Positions 1 through 11,182 of a DNA stretch of 64,000 nucleotides are shown piece after piece (within the stretch, counting starts at the first letter, position 1; each line of letters begins with the position of its first letter). Under the pieces are notes generated by a model. That model saw nothing but the letters and a program-made list of their open reading frames with translations. It had not been told where the DNA came from and made no database searches. This DNA is from Oscarella lobularis (Eukaryota > Porifera > Homoscleromorpha > Homosclerophorida > Oscarellidae), in contig NC_089189.1 of NCBI RefSeq assembly GCF_947507565.1, forward strand, positions 1,240,001-1,304,000. Direction: 5' to 3'. The position numbers and the translations under genes were made by a program.

Positions 1-58
1 CAATTCCCTTCAAACAAATGTCTTCATTGAATTCAAAATAATTTTACACGTCACTCAC

Positions 59-617
59 TCTTTCGAATGCAAAACAACCAAACTTCATTGTTCCACCCCG
101 TGCCAGGATAATTTGAAGAAGGAATGAATTGAGATCCGTCTGGTTTTGGTGAAACAATCTTTGTTCCGTGTCCGCCTATCATGACGAGATGTTCGTCTCC
201 TTTCTTCCCTAACACGCACATTCCATGTTGCGATCTCCCGCTGGGCGACGATTGGTCATTGGAATGGATTCGCTGCCATTCGAACGTCGATCCATCCAAT
301 TTGTGAACATCGTTTAAAAAGACATAACGGCCATGAGGCGAGGAGTAGCTCCCACCAAATTGATAAATGTCCCGATTTTGGACGACACCGATTCGTGCGT
401 CGAGACATGGATGAGGAAGGTCGGATGGGCTGGTGGATGTTGCTCGTCGTCGACTCCATTGACTTGTCAAGAGATTGAAGCACTCGATAAATTCGAGAGA
501 GCAAAAGTAATGAGCTCCCGTCGATTCTCTCACCGCTGCTCCTCCCCACAGAAGCATTTCATCATTGATCACGGCGGCGACGTGTCCAAATCGAGATGAC
601 GGACACGCGGATGACAT
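59..617 (-). CDS. Kelch-repeat protein, 5' exon (gene continues past the left edge)
   Basis: The minus strand encodes a start Met at 617 followed by about 186 residues containing Kelch blades: LLWGG near residue 22, IYQFGG near 86 and LVMIGG near 147, each followed by a Trp-containing strand (WSRR, WQRI, WLF). Kelch blades form beta-propellers used for protein-protein interaction; nothing here identifies the partner. The frame meets a stop at 51-53, but it overlaps a strong splice donor (GTGAGT, intron starting at 58 and running leftward). I therefore end the exon at 59 and infer that further blades lie outside the window. It resembles soluble Kelch proteins of the KLHDC/RABEPK type; the exact family is not decided. 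Confidence 0.72.
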
Positions 618-701
618 TTTCGAAGAGGAGAAACGGTTCGAGAGAATCGAATCGAGTGCTTCAACGACAAGAGATCCACAACGAGTCTAAAAGAAAGCAA
701 A

Positions 702-1295
702 ATGACAATTGCTGAAGCACAAATCGTTGACTGGACCTTTGCAGGACGACTCGATCGCGCCAGCGACGACAAAACCGACTCAAAAAGGAGAACTACGATG
801 GCGAAAACAGTATCACGTGACTTGGATGTCCAAACATTATTATTCTTAATTTTATTGCTGGTTGCGCTACTGTATAGACAATATTCAACATGCTGCTGCA
901 AAAAAGTATTCATTGCTTATTTAATAAAATTTGCTCATGTTGCATTTGCCCTGCCGTTTGCTCCGACGAAATTTTTCTTCGCGCTTTTAGCGGTCTCAAC
1001 GATTTTTACGCTGCGTTTGTACAGCAGACCAGCAGACGATGAAACGCACAGCGCACGCCGTCGCGGAAACGATCGAAACAAACGAGGAAAAAGCGGTCAG
1101 CATATAAATAAAGTGGAAAATAAAAAAGTTTTGTTGTACGGTATGAGGTCTTCTGCTGTGCCAAGTGACGGCAGCAGATTTTCTTCGTCTAGAAATTTCA
1201 CGGGCATGAGAACCAAATGTTATTTCAGCTTCTCTATTTTCGCCGATCAATCTGTTTTAGCGAGATTCGGCTTCGACTGTGAATTAAATATTTAG
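702..1295 (+). other. Possible small membrane-protein reading frame
   Basis: An ATG-initiated 197-codon open frame lies divergent from the Kelch gene, only 84 bp from its start codon. It contains hydrophobic stretches (around LLFLILLLVALLY and FALPFAPTKFFFALL) and a basic, low-complexity C-terminal half. I recognise no family and see no clear TATA box or poly(A) signal. Length and the divergent position are the only support, so it could equally be chance. Confidence 0.2.
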
Positions 1296-1299
1296 AATC

Positions 1300-1965
1300 T
1301 TGACTGAGTGTCGGAGCTACGCTAATATTTCGAACGTCTTCGCGTGTTTCGATTGAAGACAATTAAAGACCTCGATTTACATAGAGAAATATTTCAAATT
1401 CTATTCAAGGGCTGAGTGAGTCTACTATACCTCTTCTAATAGTACAGAATTTCTAGCGGCAGTTGGAACCGATACGATGTCTGACCTCGAAGAATTTCCT
1501 ATTGGCTGGATCTAGCAGCTCGTCGCTTGGCTCAGACGAAGAAAACCCAAAATGATTTCTAGGAGTTCGATTGTCGTACAGTGGTACCACGGCGGATAAA
1601 ACCAACTCGCGCTCGCGTGCAGGAGGCATTTTGACGCCCAACGATAGCTTTCGACTTTTGTCAGTCTCTTGGTTACCTAGAAAAAGCAAAAGCGAGGGAT
1701 TGAAAGTGAATACGGGCGCGTGCAACGTACGATTGCCTACCGGTGACAAGATGCACACACTTGCGTGAGGTGCAGCCAGGGATATAATAATCTTCTATTA
1801 TATCCCTGGTGCAGCCATGTACTCGCAGCCGGGACTCCTCTAAGAGGCGGGTTCCTCTACGGTACGCTTCCAATTCTGGAATTCTTGCATGCAAGAAAAA
1901 AACAACTAAAAAATTGCACAATGACAGACAGCACAGTCCAGAAGAATCCTGCTTCCAAGGTAAGA
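1300..1965. other. Non-coding stretch with one perfect hairpin
   Basis: No convincing gene. Short frames on both strands overlap each other and match nothing I know. The only marked structure is the hairpin at 1776-1809, listed separately. Confidence 0.5.
1776..1809. repeat. Perfect 14-bp inverted repeat with 6-nt loop
   Basis: The arms CCAGGGATATAATA (1776-1789) and TATTATATCCCTGG (1796-1809) are exact reverse complements around the loop ATCTTC. The hairpin lies between two direct copies of GGTGCAGCCA (1769-1778 and 1808-1817) that overlap its ends, as after insertion of a small palindromic element or slippage. It could be a MITE remnant or a cruciform. It is not followed by a T-run. Confidence 0.85.
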
Positions 1966-4900
1966 CTATCCTTTGTTTTCTACTGTAAAACTCTCATCCA
2001 CTTTCTTCGACTCTGGAAAACGCCACTCATAGTCGGGAAGATCGCTATCAAACTGGGAGAGATCGTAATATACGCTGTCCTCAGCGGCGTCGCTAATTTG
2101 AGATTCCAAATCGAGAAACGACGGACGCTCGTCCGGAAGTTCATTCCAACAAAGCATCATGACATCATAGCTAAAATGAAATAACGAATGCAAACGTCAG
2201 CTGTACATATGAATAGTCTCACATATATTTAGGACATATTGTGGGCTTTGACATGCGGTGTCCGTCGCGAAGTAGGTCAAACATTTCGCTGTTGTGCACT
2301 CCTGGATAAGGAGTCAGACCAACAGAAAATATTTCCCAGAGTGTAACACCGTACGCCCACTGCACGACAAGTACACTTCTATTACACGAACTTCTCATTC
2401 GTCGTATACCTAAAACTTACCACGTCGGATTTATGAGTGAACTTGTTCTCGCTTAGACTCTCCGGTGCGAGCCATTTGACTGGCAAGGCAGTCGCTCTGT
2501 TTGTCACTCTGTAATAATCTTGATTCTCGAGTTGGCGAGCAAGACCAAAATCGGCAACTTTTACAATCAAATTCTCATCTAGCCTAAGACGAACAGCAGT
2601 TAAGAGTGCGTACTTGTGCGGTGCACGAATGCTATACATGCAGTTTCTCGCTGCTAAATCTCGATGAACAATATTTAATTCGCTGAGGTATTTCATTCCG
2701 GACACGATCTGAACCGAAATCCGTAGGAGAACGCGAATATCGACCTATATGTAAGGCCTAATTAGGCAACCGCCTTATTTGAGAGAGCTAGGTTTTAAAA
2801 ACTATTCTCACATCACTGCGAGTGGAAGAAGTGGCAGCCGCGGCACCTGAAGACAATTCTGAGCTGGTGTCGAAGTGCAGCGCGGCGTACTGTACCTCCG
2901 CTGAGCTGGTGTCGAAGTGCAGCGCGGCGTACTTTATCTCCGCTGTTATTTAACAAAAAAATAATACAGTATCAGAAAAATGCCTATAGAACTACTGAAT
3001 GTACCTTCGTTTTCATACACAGCTCGCGGTGGGAGTGCTCGCGGTGGGAGTATCATTGGGCAGTAAGGATTATCTGCTCTGTCTCGTAACGCGCGAAGAT
3101 ATCCCTGCACGTCACCGTTGACCATGAAGGGAACAACTATGGAAGGGCCCAGATTGACGCCGCTCGTGTCGCTCGCATCGAAGCATATTCCAATGAGTTG
3201 CAAAACGTTTTCGTGCATTAGCGATTTCATCACTTTGCATTCGCTGACGAACTGAGAAGCCAATTCACGACTCCAGGCTATACGATATATAGCAAGGCAA
3301 AGTTATAAAGGCGTTTCGTATGTGCATTACTTTCATAGCCTTAACCGCGACTCTAGCTCTTCCCCCTCTAACACTAGGTAAATTTTTCAAAGCTCCTTCA
3401 TACACGCACCCAAATGCACCTGAGTGATTAGCACAACGATTAGGAAATTAAATAGTTACGTCACATATTTCCTACCCTGTCCTATTTTATCTTTGATTGA
3501 TAGTTGGTCACCGGACAATATGACGGCAAGAGAGGCGCCCTCGTCGAAATCGTCTACACGGAATCGTGACAATACGAACACGCACCAGAATTCAATTTTG
3601 TTACCGTGCACCGCTGCATGCGTTACAGCAGGAGAAGTTCTCCAGAGAACCGGGTCATCTCCTTCGACGCGCAATTTAAACGTTTCATATAAGGAGCCAG
3701 CCCTACACGACTCTAACGTACCGCTTTCATTCAACTCTTGGATAATGTCTTGCAAAGACGTATAAATTTCTACAAATGTACAATAGTTATATAAAGTAAC
3801 TTTGGGCGAGTAAGAAATTTCTACCGTCGAACGACGGTCTGCTCTCTGGATCGCGAGAGTAGCACTTCTCCCCTAAATCTTCGTAACCTCCAGGGCACGG
3901 ACTTTGCGCGATTGGCACAGCTTTGCCAGTTCGAGCCAAGTGGTGCAAAACCAGTCTATTAGTTTCGCCTGCAAAAGAAAAAAGAAACGGGTTCGCTCGC
4001 GTCTGTTTGCTACGAAACTACGTGCAGCCGCGTCACCATCAAAGGGACGTCTGCGTTCTCTTATTTCCCACAGCATTACACCGAAACTATATCAATTATT
4101 TTCCCAGTTTATCTCGTTTTAATTTATTATGCGCAATCACCTGTAAATATCCGGTTTCGTTCGCGAATTTGCTGTTGGTTTATAGCTTGCGGAATATCTC
4201 TCGGGTGCTATGTAGAGTACTGTTCCCGTTGGAGTGAAATCGCTGCTACTGAGTTCGGTGTGGGTCGTGGTCATGCCTTTCATTTTCGACAGCCCAAAAT
4301 CTGTGATCTTAATTAATGACTATGATCAGACATCATTTTGATGACACAAACGAAAGCGTATACCTTGCATTTGTAAAAGCGTTCCTCTTTCCGAAGTAAA
4401 ACATTCTGCGGTTTCAAATCCAAATGAATAATGGGAGGATCGAGCGAGTGGAGATGATTCATGCCGCTCGAAATTTGACAGGCAATGTCGACGCGATTCT
4501 TCCAACAGTCGACGTCCTTATCCGACGTAGAATGCAACAGCTTGTCGAGATTACCGTCGGACATGAATTCGAGCAAGAGAGCGTAGTGCCTCGGCGCTTC
4601 GCAAACACCTATCAGCTGAATGATGTTGGGATGATTCTGAACTTGGAGAAGAATAGCAGCTTCCTTTCTCAAGCTCTTGATTTCCCTATGACAACGGAAA
4701 CAGAAGTGTGGTACGCTGACTAACTCAAATGCGTCTGTTTCATGACGTCAGGCACCTATTATACTCAAAGCCCTAAAATAGGGCTCTGATTATACTGATT
4801 TCACGCTTTGTAAGACATCGTGTATCTAGGTGTTTTCAGTTTCGATTTGAGCTTACGTACTCTTTCTGCAATCTTCCGCGCAAGTCGACGCCCCGTCGTC

Positions 4901-5081
4901 GAAAAAGAACCTTAGCTGCCACGACGAGGCCAGTGCTTCTCATCGTCGCCTTGTAGACTTCCGCGAAACCGCCAAAACCGAGGTAGTCGTCGTCGGAGTT
5001 CTCGTCGTACGCGAAGTCGTCGCGACTGAACAGTTTTTGCGGTGGAACTGTAAGCGACGACGCTTCGCTCGAATCTGTCAT
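1966..5081 (-). CDS. Dual-kinase protein: RIPK-like kinase domain plus tyrosine kinase domain
   Basis: About 13 exons on the minus strand, chosen start MTDSSEASS at 5081; the start is conserved in the copy at 9270. Exons read 5081-4861, 4685-4364, 4307-4141, 4086-4022, 3968-3825, 3769-3476, 3419-3331, about 3268-3005, 2942-2812, 2744-2638, 2583-2421, 2359-2223, 2170-1966. The N-terminal domain has a glycine loop [13 protein letters not shown] lysine, HLDLKPQN catalytic loop (Leu replaces the HRD Arg, as in RIPK4) and DFG, ending in [13 protein letters not shown] linker of about 85 residues, encoded by the single exon 3769-3476, leads directly to a second domain: [45 protein letters not shown]. 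Cytoplasmic serine/threonine plus tyrosine kinase signalling is inferred. The junction 3331/3268 does not join in phase by any GT-AG I can find, so one lesion or a missed splice is possible. No convincing signal peptide or ectodomain is seen. Confidence 0.75.
2861..2944 (-). repeat. 42-bp tandem duplication in the kinase insert of the dual kinase
   Basis: Two 42-bp units (2861-2902 and 2903-2944) differ at two or three positions. On the minus strand each encodes (I/V)[11 protein letters not shown], so the duplication doubled a tyrosine motif. The unit includes the AG of the splice acceptor of this exon, so a second potential acceptor was copied into the exon. Confidence 0.85.
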
Positions 5082-5199
5082 CGCGCCTTCTGATCGGTGA
5101 AGGATCGAGTAGGAGATGTACCATGCACAGACAGTAGAGATATAAGCAGTTGCGCAGACGCATATCCCATGCACGTATATGCCTGCTAATGCAATCATC

Positions 5200-5947
5200 G
5201 AGGCCCCTTCCTCCGGAACTGCAATACAAACTTCATGTCACTGCACCTTCACGTCCATTGGCAGGCATGTAGATACAGTATATATATATACACACACACG
5301 TGTATACGTAAAATGTAGTTTCACGAAAAAGCCAGTGAACACTCAGGCTCAGGCTACTAAGTGACGTTGCGGAAGACTGCATGGCTATGCGCCAATGAAT
5401 CTTCTCTGTACCAATGTGCCACAGAGTTACCTTTTGTCTACAAGACGAACTTATTGCGTCGTCAAACTGAGCCTGGCGACTTCTCCGCAAGTTCTTTCTA
5501 TTTAGCAGCTCGGGTTGGGAAGCCGTTGTACGTGCGCCAGCAAATTTTTGTTCGTCATATCTCTTGCGCTTCGCATTTGTCTCACTTCCCGATTTCGATC
5601 GTTCAAGTAGACTGTAATAGCTCGTCAGGGACGGTGAAAGCGATGAGAATTTGCCGTGGACGAGAAAGACGAACGACCCCATACGGGCTTTACGAAGAAC
5701 GTGCTCACGTTGTTTTTTTCTTCATATTTTCAATCAATCGATTAATTAAACAAAACTTGAGGAGTACGGTTGCATTCATCAGATGCAAACCCCAACCAAG
5801 AACTTTGGAGAATGACTAATAATAGCAAGAGTGTAGAGACATAAAACTCATAGCTCTAAATTCTAACAAAAATGACTTGAAGAATAAGCCACAACGGCAG
5901 CAAGATACTAAAATGCTTATACCAGTGGAAGCGCGTAAATAAATAGA

Positions 5948-5982
<35 letters not shown>

Positions 5983-6430
5983 GTTAACACTCAGTTCTCT
6001 TTTCAGCCTAGATTAGCGACATATGTCGCGACGGGTGAGCCATCATTGAGAAATAAAAATTGTGCACTAACTCTGCAGTAGCCCAGCTAGGATCTGTTAC
6101 TTCCCAAGGATTCGTTGGAAGTTACTTTGTGGTATACAAATACGATTAATTAAGTTAAAGCACCAGAACAACCGCTATAGGGCTTGCGCTCGCGGTGGAG
6201 GCATGGCAAGCTGTTGCCTAGCTACTAACTTTGTAACGTAGTTTCGTTTCGGGTCATTTTGATGCCTGCATACAGATACGTGCTTCTCCACCACGTCCGG
6301 CCTACAGGACGTCCAAATTACAAAGTATAATCGATTTACTATAGCAGCGACGGAGATCCTCTGTCAAGGAAGTTTACCACTTTAGCAACGGAGATCCGTT
6401 CTCAAGGAAGTTTCCTACCCAGTAAATCAG
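5200..6430. other. Upstream region of the dual-kinase gene, with a microsatellite
   Basis: No gene recognised. About 5200-5600 is the 5' flank of the dual kinase and is repeated around 7440-7660 and 9370-9790 (shared landmark AAAGCCAGTGAACACTC). A (TAAA)n microsatellite occupies 5936-5983. The segment 5770-5930 has a diverged copy at about 10940-11100. Confidence 0.6.
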
Positions 6431-6438
6431 TATAAATT
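6431..6438 (+). promoter_or_regulatory. TATA box of the small secreted-protein gene
   Basis: TATAAATT lies 82 bp upstream of the ATG at 6513. The following leader (GAAGCTGG..AACAAC) resembles the leader of the LamG gene at 15020, which also has a TATA-like element. Confidence 0.5.
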
Positions 6439-6512
6439 TCAGAGAAGCTGGAAACAACGCCAGTTTGCCTCAAAGACTCCCAGCGCACCCAAACTTGAGA
6501 GTAATCTGCATT

Positions 6513-7282
6513 ATGTCAAACAACGTCAAGACTTTTCTTCTCATTTTTGCCACGATTGTCTGCACAGTCAAAGGTATCGTAAAATGTCAGAAGTATGGCA
6601 TGACGTTCGCCGAACTGCATGTGATAACAGCAGCTTATAGCTGTGTCTATGGCGTGATAGTTCTTTTCTTGCGGCGCCTTGCTACAAATCAATTAGCTTC
6701 TGCCGTGCGCTCAAGAGAGCGGCGCAGTCTAACTCTAAACAACGCGCGATTAGCGGACTGCAAACTTTGCCAAGTGCACCGGAAAAAATTCCGCTTACGC
6801 TTTTTTTTCTACTAGGAAATATCGTGGAAGAGAGGAAGGAGGAAATTGATATCGTCGACTCGGACGTGGGCGAAGGAATAACGGAAAACACGCTGAACAG
6901 ACTGAGAGATCTCGGCTTCAACGTGACCGTCGTCCTGGCTGCCAAATTAACAAACGATGGAAAGAGAGAGCACACCAAGAAACTTACCTACGAAAAAGAG
7001 ACCTCGCACGAGATGTTCATAGAACATCTCATGGCTGTGCGCGACGAGGTACCGGAAGTACTTAGCGAAGCGGAATTGAGAAGACTTATCGAAAGAAGAG
7101 ACGCAAAGTCAAATTCAGTTGCGTATTCTGTCGACGGGTCAAAACACGTTGTTATGAAATTTGAAGTTCAAGTTGATCCCTCGCAGGATTTGTCGTTTGT
7201 CTTCAGGAAGACCCAGGAAAGAGGCAAACGCGGTGTCATCATTGTCAGTGTCTGGGGAGTCACTGTGATAGTCATATTCTGA
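6513..7282 (+). CDS. Small secreted or membrane-anchored protein, unknown function
   Basis: Two exons (6513-6573 and 6816-7282) join in phase with GT-AG ends: GTATCG donor and a pyrimidine-rich CTACTAG acceptor. Exon 1 is almost entirely a signal peptide (MSNNVKTFLLIFATIVCTVKG). The mature part, about 155 residues, is charged and rich in Glu, Lys and Arg (VEERKEEIDIVDSDVGEG, then FNVTVVLAAKL with one N-glycosylation sequon). It ends in a hydrophobic tail after GKRG, which could be a membrane or GPI anchor. A GTGTCA..AACAG intron near 7240-7300 could instead replace that tail. I do not recognise the family. Confidence 0.6.
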
Positions 7283-7429
7283 AATTAATAACAGAAATCG
7301 GAAGAGGAAAAATCTCTCCGACACTATAGCTTGCTGCATTGCTCTGTTTTGCTTGTCGCTCTGCATGCTTGTCTGTAATTGCAAGTAAAAAATTGCCTGT
7401 CTAGGTGCCCGTGTCGCGCGAGTAGAAAC

Positions 7430-8133
7430 CCCAACAAGGAACCGCTTTAGACGTTTCATATACGAAAAAAGCCAGTGAACACTCCGGCTCAGGCTATACT
7501 AATTAAGACTGCATGGCCGTACAGGGCAATATAAATCTTAATGGCAGCCATTAGATCCTATTTTTTTTATTTGTGGTATTATCACTGTTACAGTTCAAGA
7601 TGGGAAGCCGTTGTGAGCCAGCAAAATTCGGTTCAAGTTGTTGTATCTCTCGCGCTCGCTCTCACAACGAGATTTGCCACTCTGCCAATGTCGGAAAAGC
7701 TCTCCTTCACGGATTGCAAATCGTAGAAGGCAACGAGAAGTGGGCGTGAACTCATATGAGCATACTTTGTCTGTGCTATGTGTCGTGTAGTAGAGTTTCT
7801 GTCTTCGTCTACTCTGTCTCTGAGGAATTAGAAAGCTAACAAGAACCCTGTCTGCGAACAAGAAAATTAATAGTGTCGTGGTCCATATGTATAGGGCGTC
7901 AGAGGCTCAGTCCGCCACCTTCATGAAAGACCCTCTTTGAAACATACAGTGAAGGCGAATATATCTAATGTCCTACAAATCGAATCGATTTGCCCCTTGC
8001 GTAGGCTGCAACTTATTTCTCTAGGTGCGACACGTGGTTTGCAGAAAACCCGTCAGTGGTCAGTAGATTTGCGGAACACTTACCGTGGTGGGGTAGATAT
8101 ATGCTTCGTCGCTCCCATCACCCGTCCTTCCTC
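7430..8133. repeat. Mosaic of duplicated kinase-flank and LamG-flank blocks
   Basis: From about 7440 to 7655 the sequence copies the 5' flank of the dual kinase (compare 5320-5570 and 9560-9760). At CTCTCGCGCT it switches to a copy of the LamG 3' end and downstream flank (7655-8130, compare 11893-12400). At TCGCGAGAG it switches again into the last exon of the truncated kinase copy. A 3' LamG fragment (frames around 7655-7730) is all that remains of that gene here. Confidence 0.75.
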
Positions 8134-9270
8134 TTTCGCGAGAGTAGCACTTCTCCCCTAAATCTTCGTAACCTCCAGGGCACGGACTTTGCGCGATTGG
8201 CACAGCTTTGCCAGTTCGAGCCAAGTGGTGCAAAACCAGTCTATTAGTTTCGCCTGCAAAAGTACCGGATTTGTTACGAAACTACGTGCAGCCGCGTCAC
8301 CATCGAAAGGACGTCTGCGTTCTCGTATTTCCCACAGCATTACACCGAAACTATATCAATTATTTTCCCCGGTTTACCTCATTTTTAATTTATTATGCGC
8401 AATCACCTGTAAATATCCGGTTTCGTTCGCGAATTTGCTGTTGGTTTATAGCTTGCGGAATATCTCTCGGGTGCTATGTAGAGTACTGTTCCCGTTGGAG
8501 TGAAATCACTGCTACTGAGTTCAGTGTGGGTCGTAGTCATGCCCTTCATTTTCAACAGCCCAAAATCTGTGATCTTAATCAATAAACATGATGAGACATC
8601 ATTTTGATGACACAAACGAAAGTGTATACCTTGCATTTGTAAAAGCGTTCGTCTTTCCGAAGTAAAACTTTCTGCGGTTTCAAATCCAAATGAATAATGG
8701 GAGGATCAAGCGAGTGGAGATGATTCATGCCGCTTGAAATTTGACAGGCAATGTCGACGCGATTCTTCCAACAGTCGACGTCCTTATCCGACGTAGAATG
8801 CAACAGCTTGTCGAGATTACCGTCGGACATGAATTCGAGCAAGAGAGCGTAGTGCCTCGGCGCTTCGCAAACACCTATCAGCTGAATGATGTTGGGATGA
8901 TTCTGAACTTGGAGAAGAATAGCAGCTTCCTTTCTCAAGCTCTTGATTTCCCTATACGACAAGAGAGACATGCATGACATGACGCACGTAGAGCGTAAGT
9001 AACATCATGCACAGGTATCTGTTTTCAGTTTCGATATCAGTTTACGTACTCTCTTTGTAATCTTCCGCGCAAGTCGACGCCCCGTCGTCGAAAAAGAACC
9101 TTAGCTGCCACCACCAGACCGGTGCTTCTCATCGTCGCTCTGTAGACTTCCGCGAAACCGCCGAAACCGAGGTAGTCGTCGTCGGAGTTCTCGTCGTAGG
9201 CGAAGTCGTCGCGATTGAACAGTTTTTGCGGCGGAACTGTGAGCGACGACGCTTCGCTCGAATCTGCCAT
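8134..9270 (-). pseudogene. Truncated duplicate of the RIPK-like half of the dual kinase
   Basis: Start MADSSEASS at 9270; exons match those of 3825-5081 closely ([35 protein letters not shown]). The copy ends just after GEKCYSR, where homology to the first copy stops at 8134 and sequence shared with 12340-12400 begins. The tyrosine kinase part is absent. The appended sequence reads on for about 15 residues to a strong donor (GTAAGT) on the minus strand near 8083, so an aberrant splice onto unknown exons is possible. LDLKPQK replaces the catalytic-loop Asn of LDLKPQN with Lys, which would hurt Mg binding. I therefore call it a pseudogene or pseudokinase. Confidence 0.7.
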
Positions 9271-9370
9271 CGCGCCTTCTGATTGGCGAACGAGTAGAAG
9301 ATAGGCCTAGACCACAGACCGACTGACGTAGTCGTACGAGCGATATGTGTAGCTCCGGTCTCGGCATGCA

Positions 9371-11180
9371 GTTGCGCAGACCCACGTAGATATATGCCTG
9401 TAAATATAATCATCGGTGCACTTCCTTCCGTCCTCCAGAACTGCGAATTTCACGTCAGTCACCATGATATATGTCACTGCCAACTGTCACCCGGTCCATT
9501 GGGAAGCAGGATATATACGCGGTCTTTCATCAAACACCTCTAGACTTAGTTTTACGGAAAAAAAGCCAGTGAACACACAGCTAGGCCCAGGCTACTATAA
9601 GACAGCATCTCGAATCTTCTCCCAATTTTAGCCTTATTGGCAGCCATTATATCCTATATATGGTATGATATCAGGAACACTGTTACAGTTCGAGACGGGA
9701 AGCCGCTGTGAGCCTGCAAAATTTCGTTCAAGTTGTTGTATCTCTCGCGCTTCGTATTTGCCTCACTTCTCTATACCGATGGTTTACGTAGACATTGGAG
9801 TAGCGTAATAACACGTCAGGAACGGAGGAAGCGAAGAGAATTTCCGTATAGAGCGACGCTCGCGAACATCTGCATACGGGCTTTGCAATGAACCCCTCAC
9901 CCACAGGTTAAATATCTGCCTCACCCATGGGACCATGATGGGACCATATATACCGGTATACGTATACAGTATATATATTTCTTTATTTTTCTTCATATTT
10001 TCAGTGTCATCAACTTGAACTGGCATCGGTAGCTCTACGATAAATTATTTAAACTGACGCTTCTGGAAGACGCATATTCCCCAATCAATCAATCAATCAA
10101 TCCATCAATCCATCAAAATCTGTATAGATTGTACGTGTATCATTATGTTAGCACACATTCCCTAATGTAATACTGAAATTTGTTCTAACATAATGATATT
10201 TAATTCCAGTCGTAGCATTCCGGTGAATTTCAAGGCTGATGTTCTACCTACTATTCGTAGATTGCGGTGCAGCGATGGCGGAAGGACTATCATGCAATTC
10301 ATCTATATTGCACAAACTTTAACTGAATCAGTGCATGGCGCCGCGTTAGCACGAGCGGTGTTTAGATCCTTGTAAAAGAACACAGAATAGAAGCTGGAAA
10401 TCCCTGTCGCCCGGTACCAAATAGAACAAGCCAATCTGTATAGAGTAGATTTTGCGGTCATCACAAAGTTCATTGACCTTTTGATAGAGTATCGGAAACT
10501 GCCTTTCTCTCCATATAGTTAATTCGAAAAATAGCTTACTTGAAGCATAGATGTATCTATGCTTGAAGCAACGCACCTTGCATGACGCGTTGGCCCAGGC
10601 TAAATTCGATTGCTGGTGCGGAAACCGAAGATGGTGCCTCCCCAATATATCAGCGTGAGTTTGAAGCTAGAAAGGAGACATGTAACGGTACAATAACTCG
10701 CTCAACGGTGCTGATGTTGACGAAGAAATGTTGTCCTGACAAAGTGACGGGGGAATAATTAGAAAAACGAACGAATCGCGTCCTCTGATACAACTTGAAG
10801 TTATACCATTGCAACGCCTGCTGCCTCTTTCTGCAGTTGAACGTAGTCGTCAAATGGGAGGAGCGCAGTAGGGGCTCGATGAATGGACAACCAAGAGTTG
10901 ATTGCTCATACGGTTACCACTTTCGCATGCACTCATTTGATGCCAACCCAAGCCAAGAACGTGAAACAATGAAAATTATCAATATAGCGTTGAAACTGAT
11001 ATACCCGGTAGCGCCAAAAAGAAAGAACGAAATGAATGAAAAAAGAAAGAAGGCGAAGCCACAGCGATGACAGGATACTAAAGAAATGCTTATATTGACA
11101 CTATAGATTCCGAATATACTGGCACATGCAAGTCAAGCCAAAACAGGTAAGCAATCGCTAAGAAATAAATAAAAAACGAA
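9371..11180. other. Duplicated kinase 5' flank and unassigned sequence
   Basis: 9371-9900 is the second copy of the kinase upstream flank. 10081-10116 is a (CAAT)n microsatellite. 10940-11100 is a diverged copy of 5770-5930. Open frames of 80-99 codons at 10346-10853 (minus) show no motif I can name. No gene is supported. Confidence 0.5.
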
Positions 11181-11182
11181 GC

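Noticed and set aside
51-53. Stop codon as the true end of the Kelch gene
   Set aside because: It overlaps a consensus GTGAGT donor and the propeller would be incomplete, so I treat it as intronic.
1453-1921. Overlapping short frames on both strands
   Set aside because: No motif, no splice or promoter support, and the frames overlap the hairpin.
5082-5198. Upstream Met at 5198 as the start of the dual kinase, adding a hydrophobic N-terminus
   Set aside because: The duplicate at 9270 does not keep this extension in frame, while MxDSSEASS is conserved.
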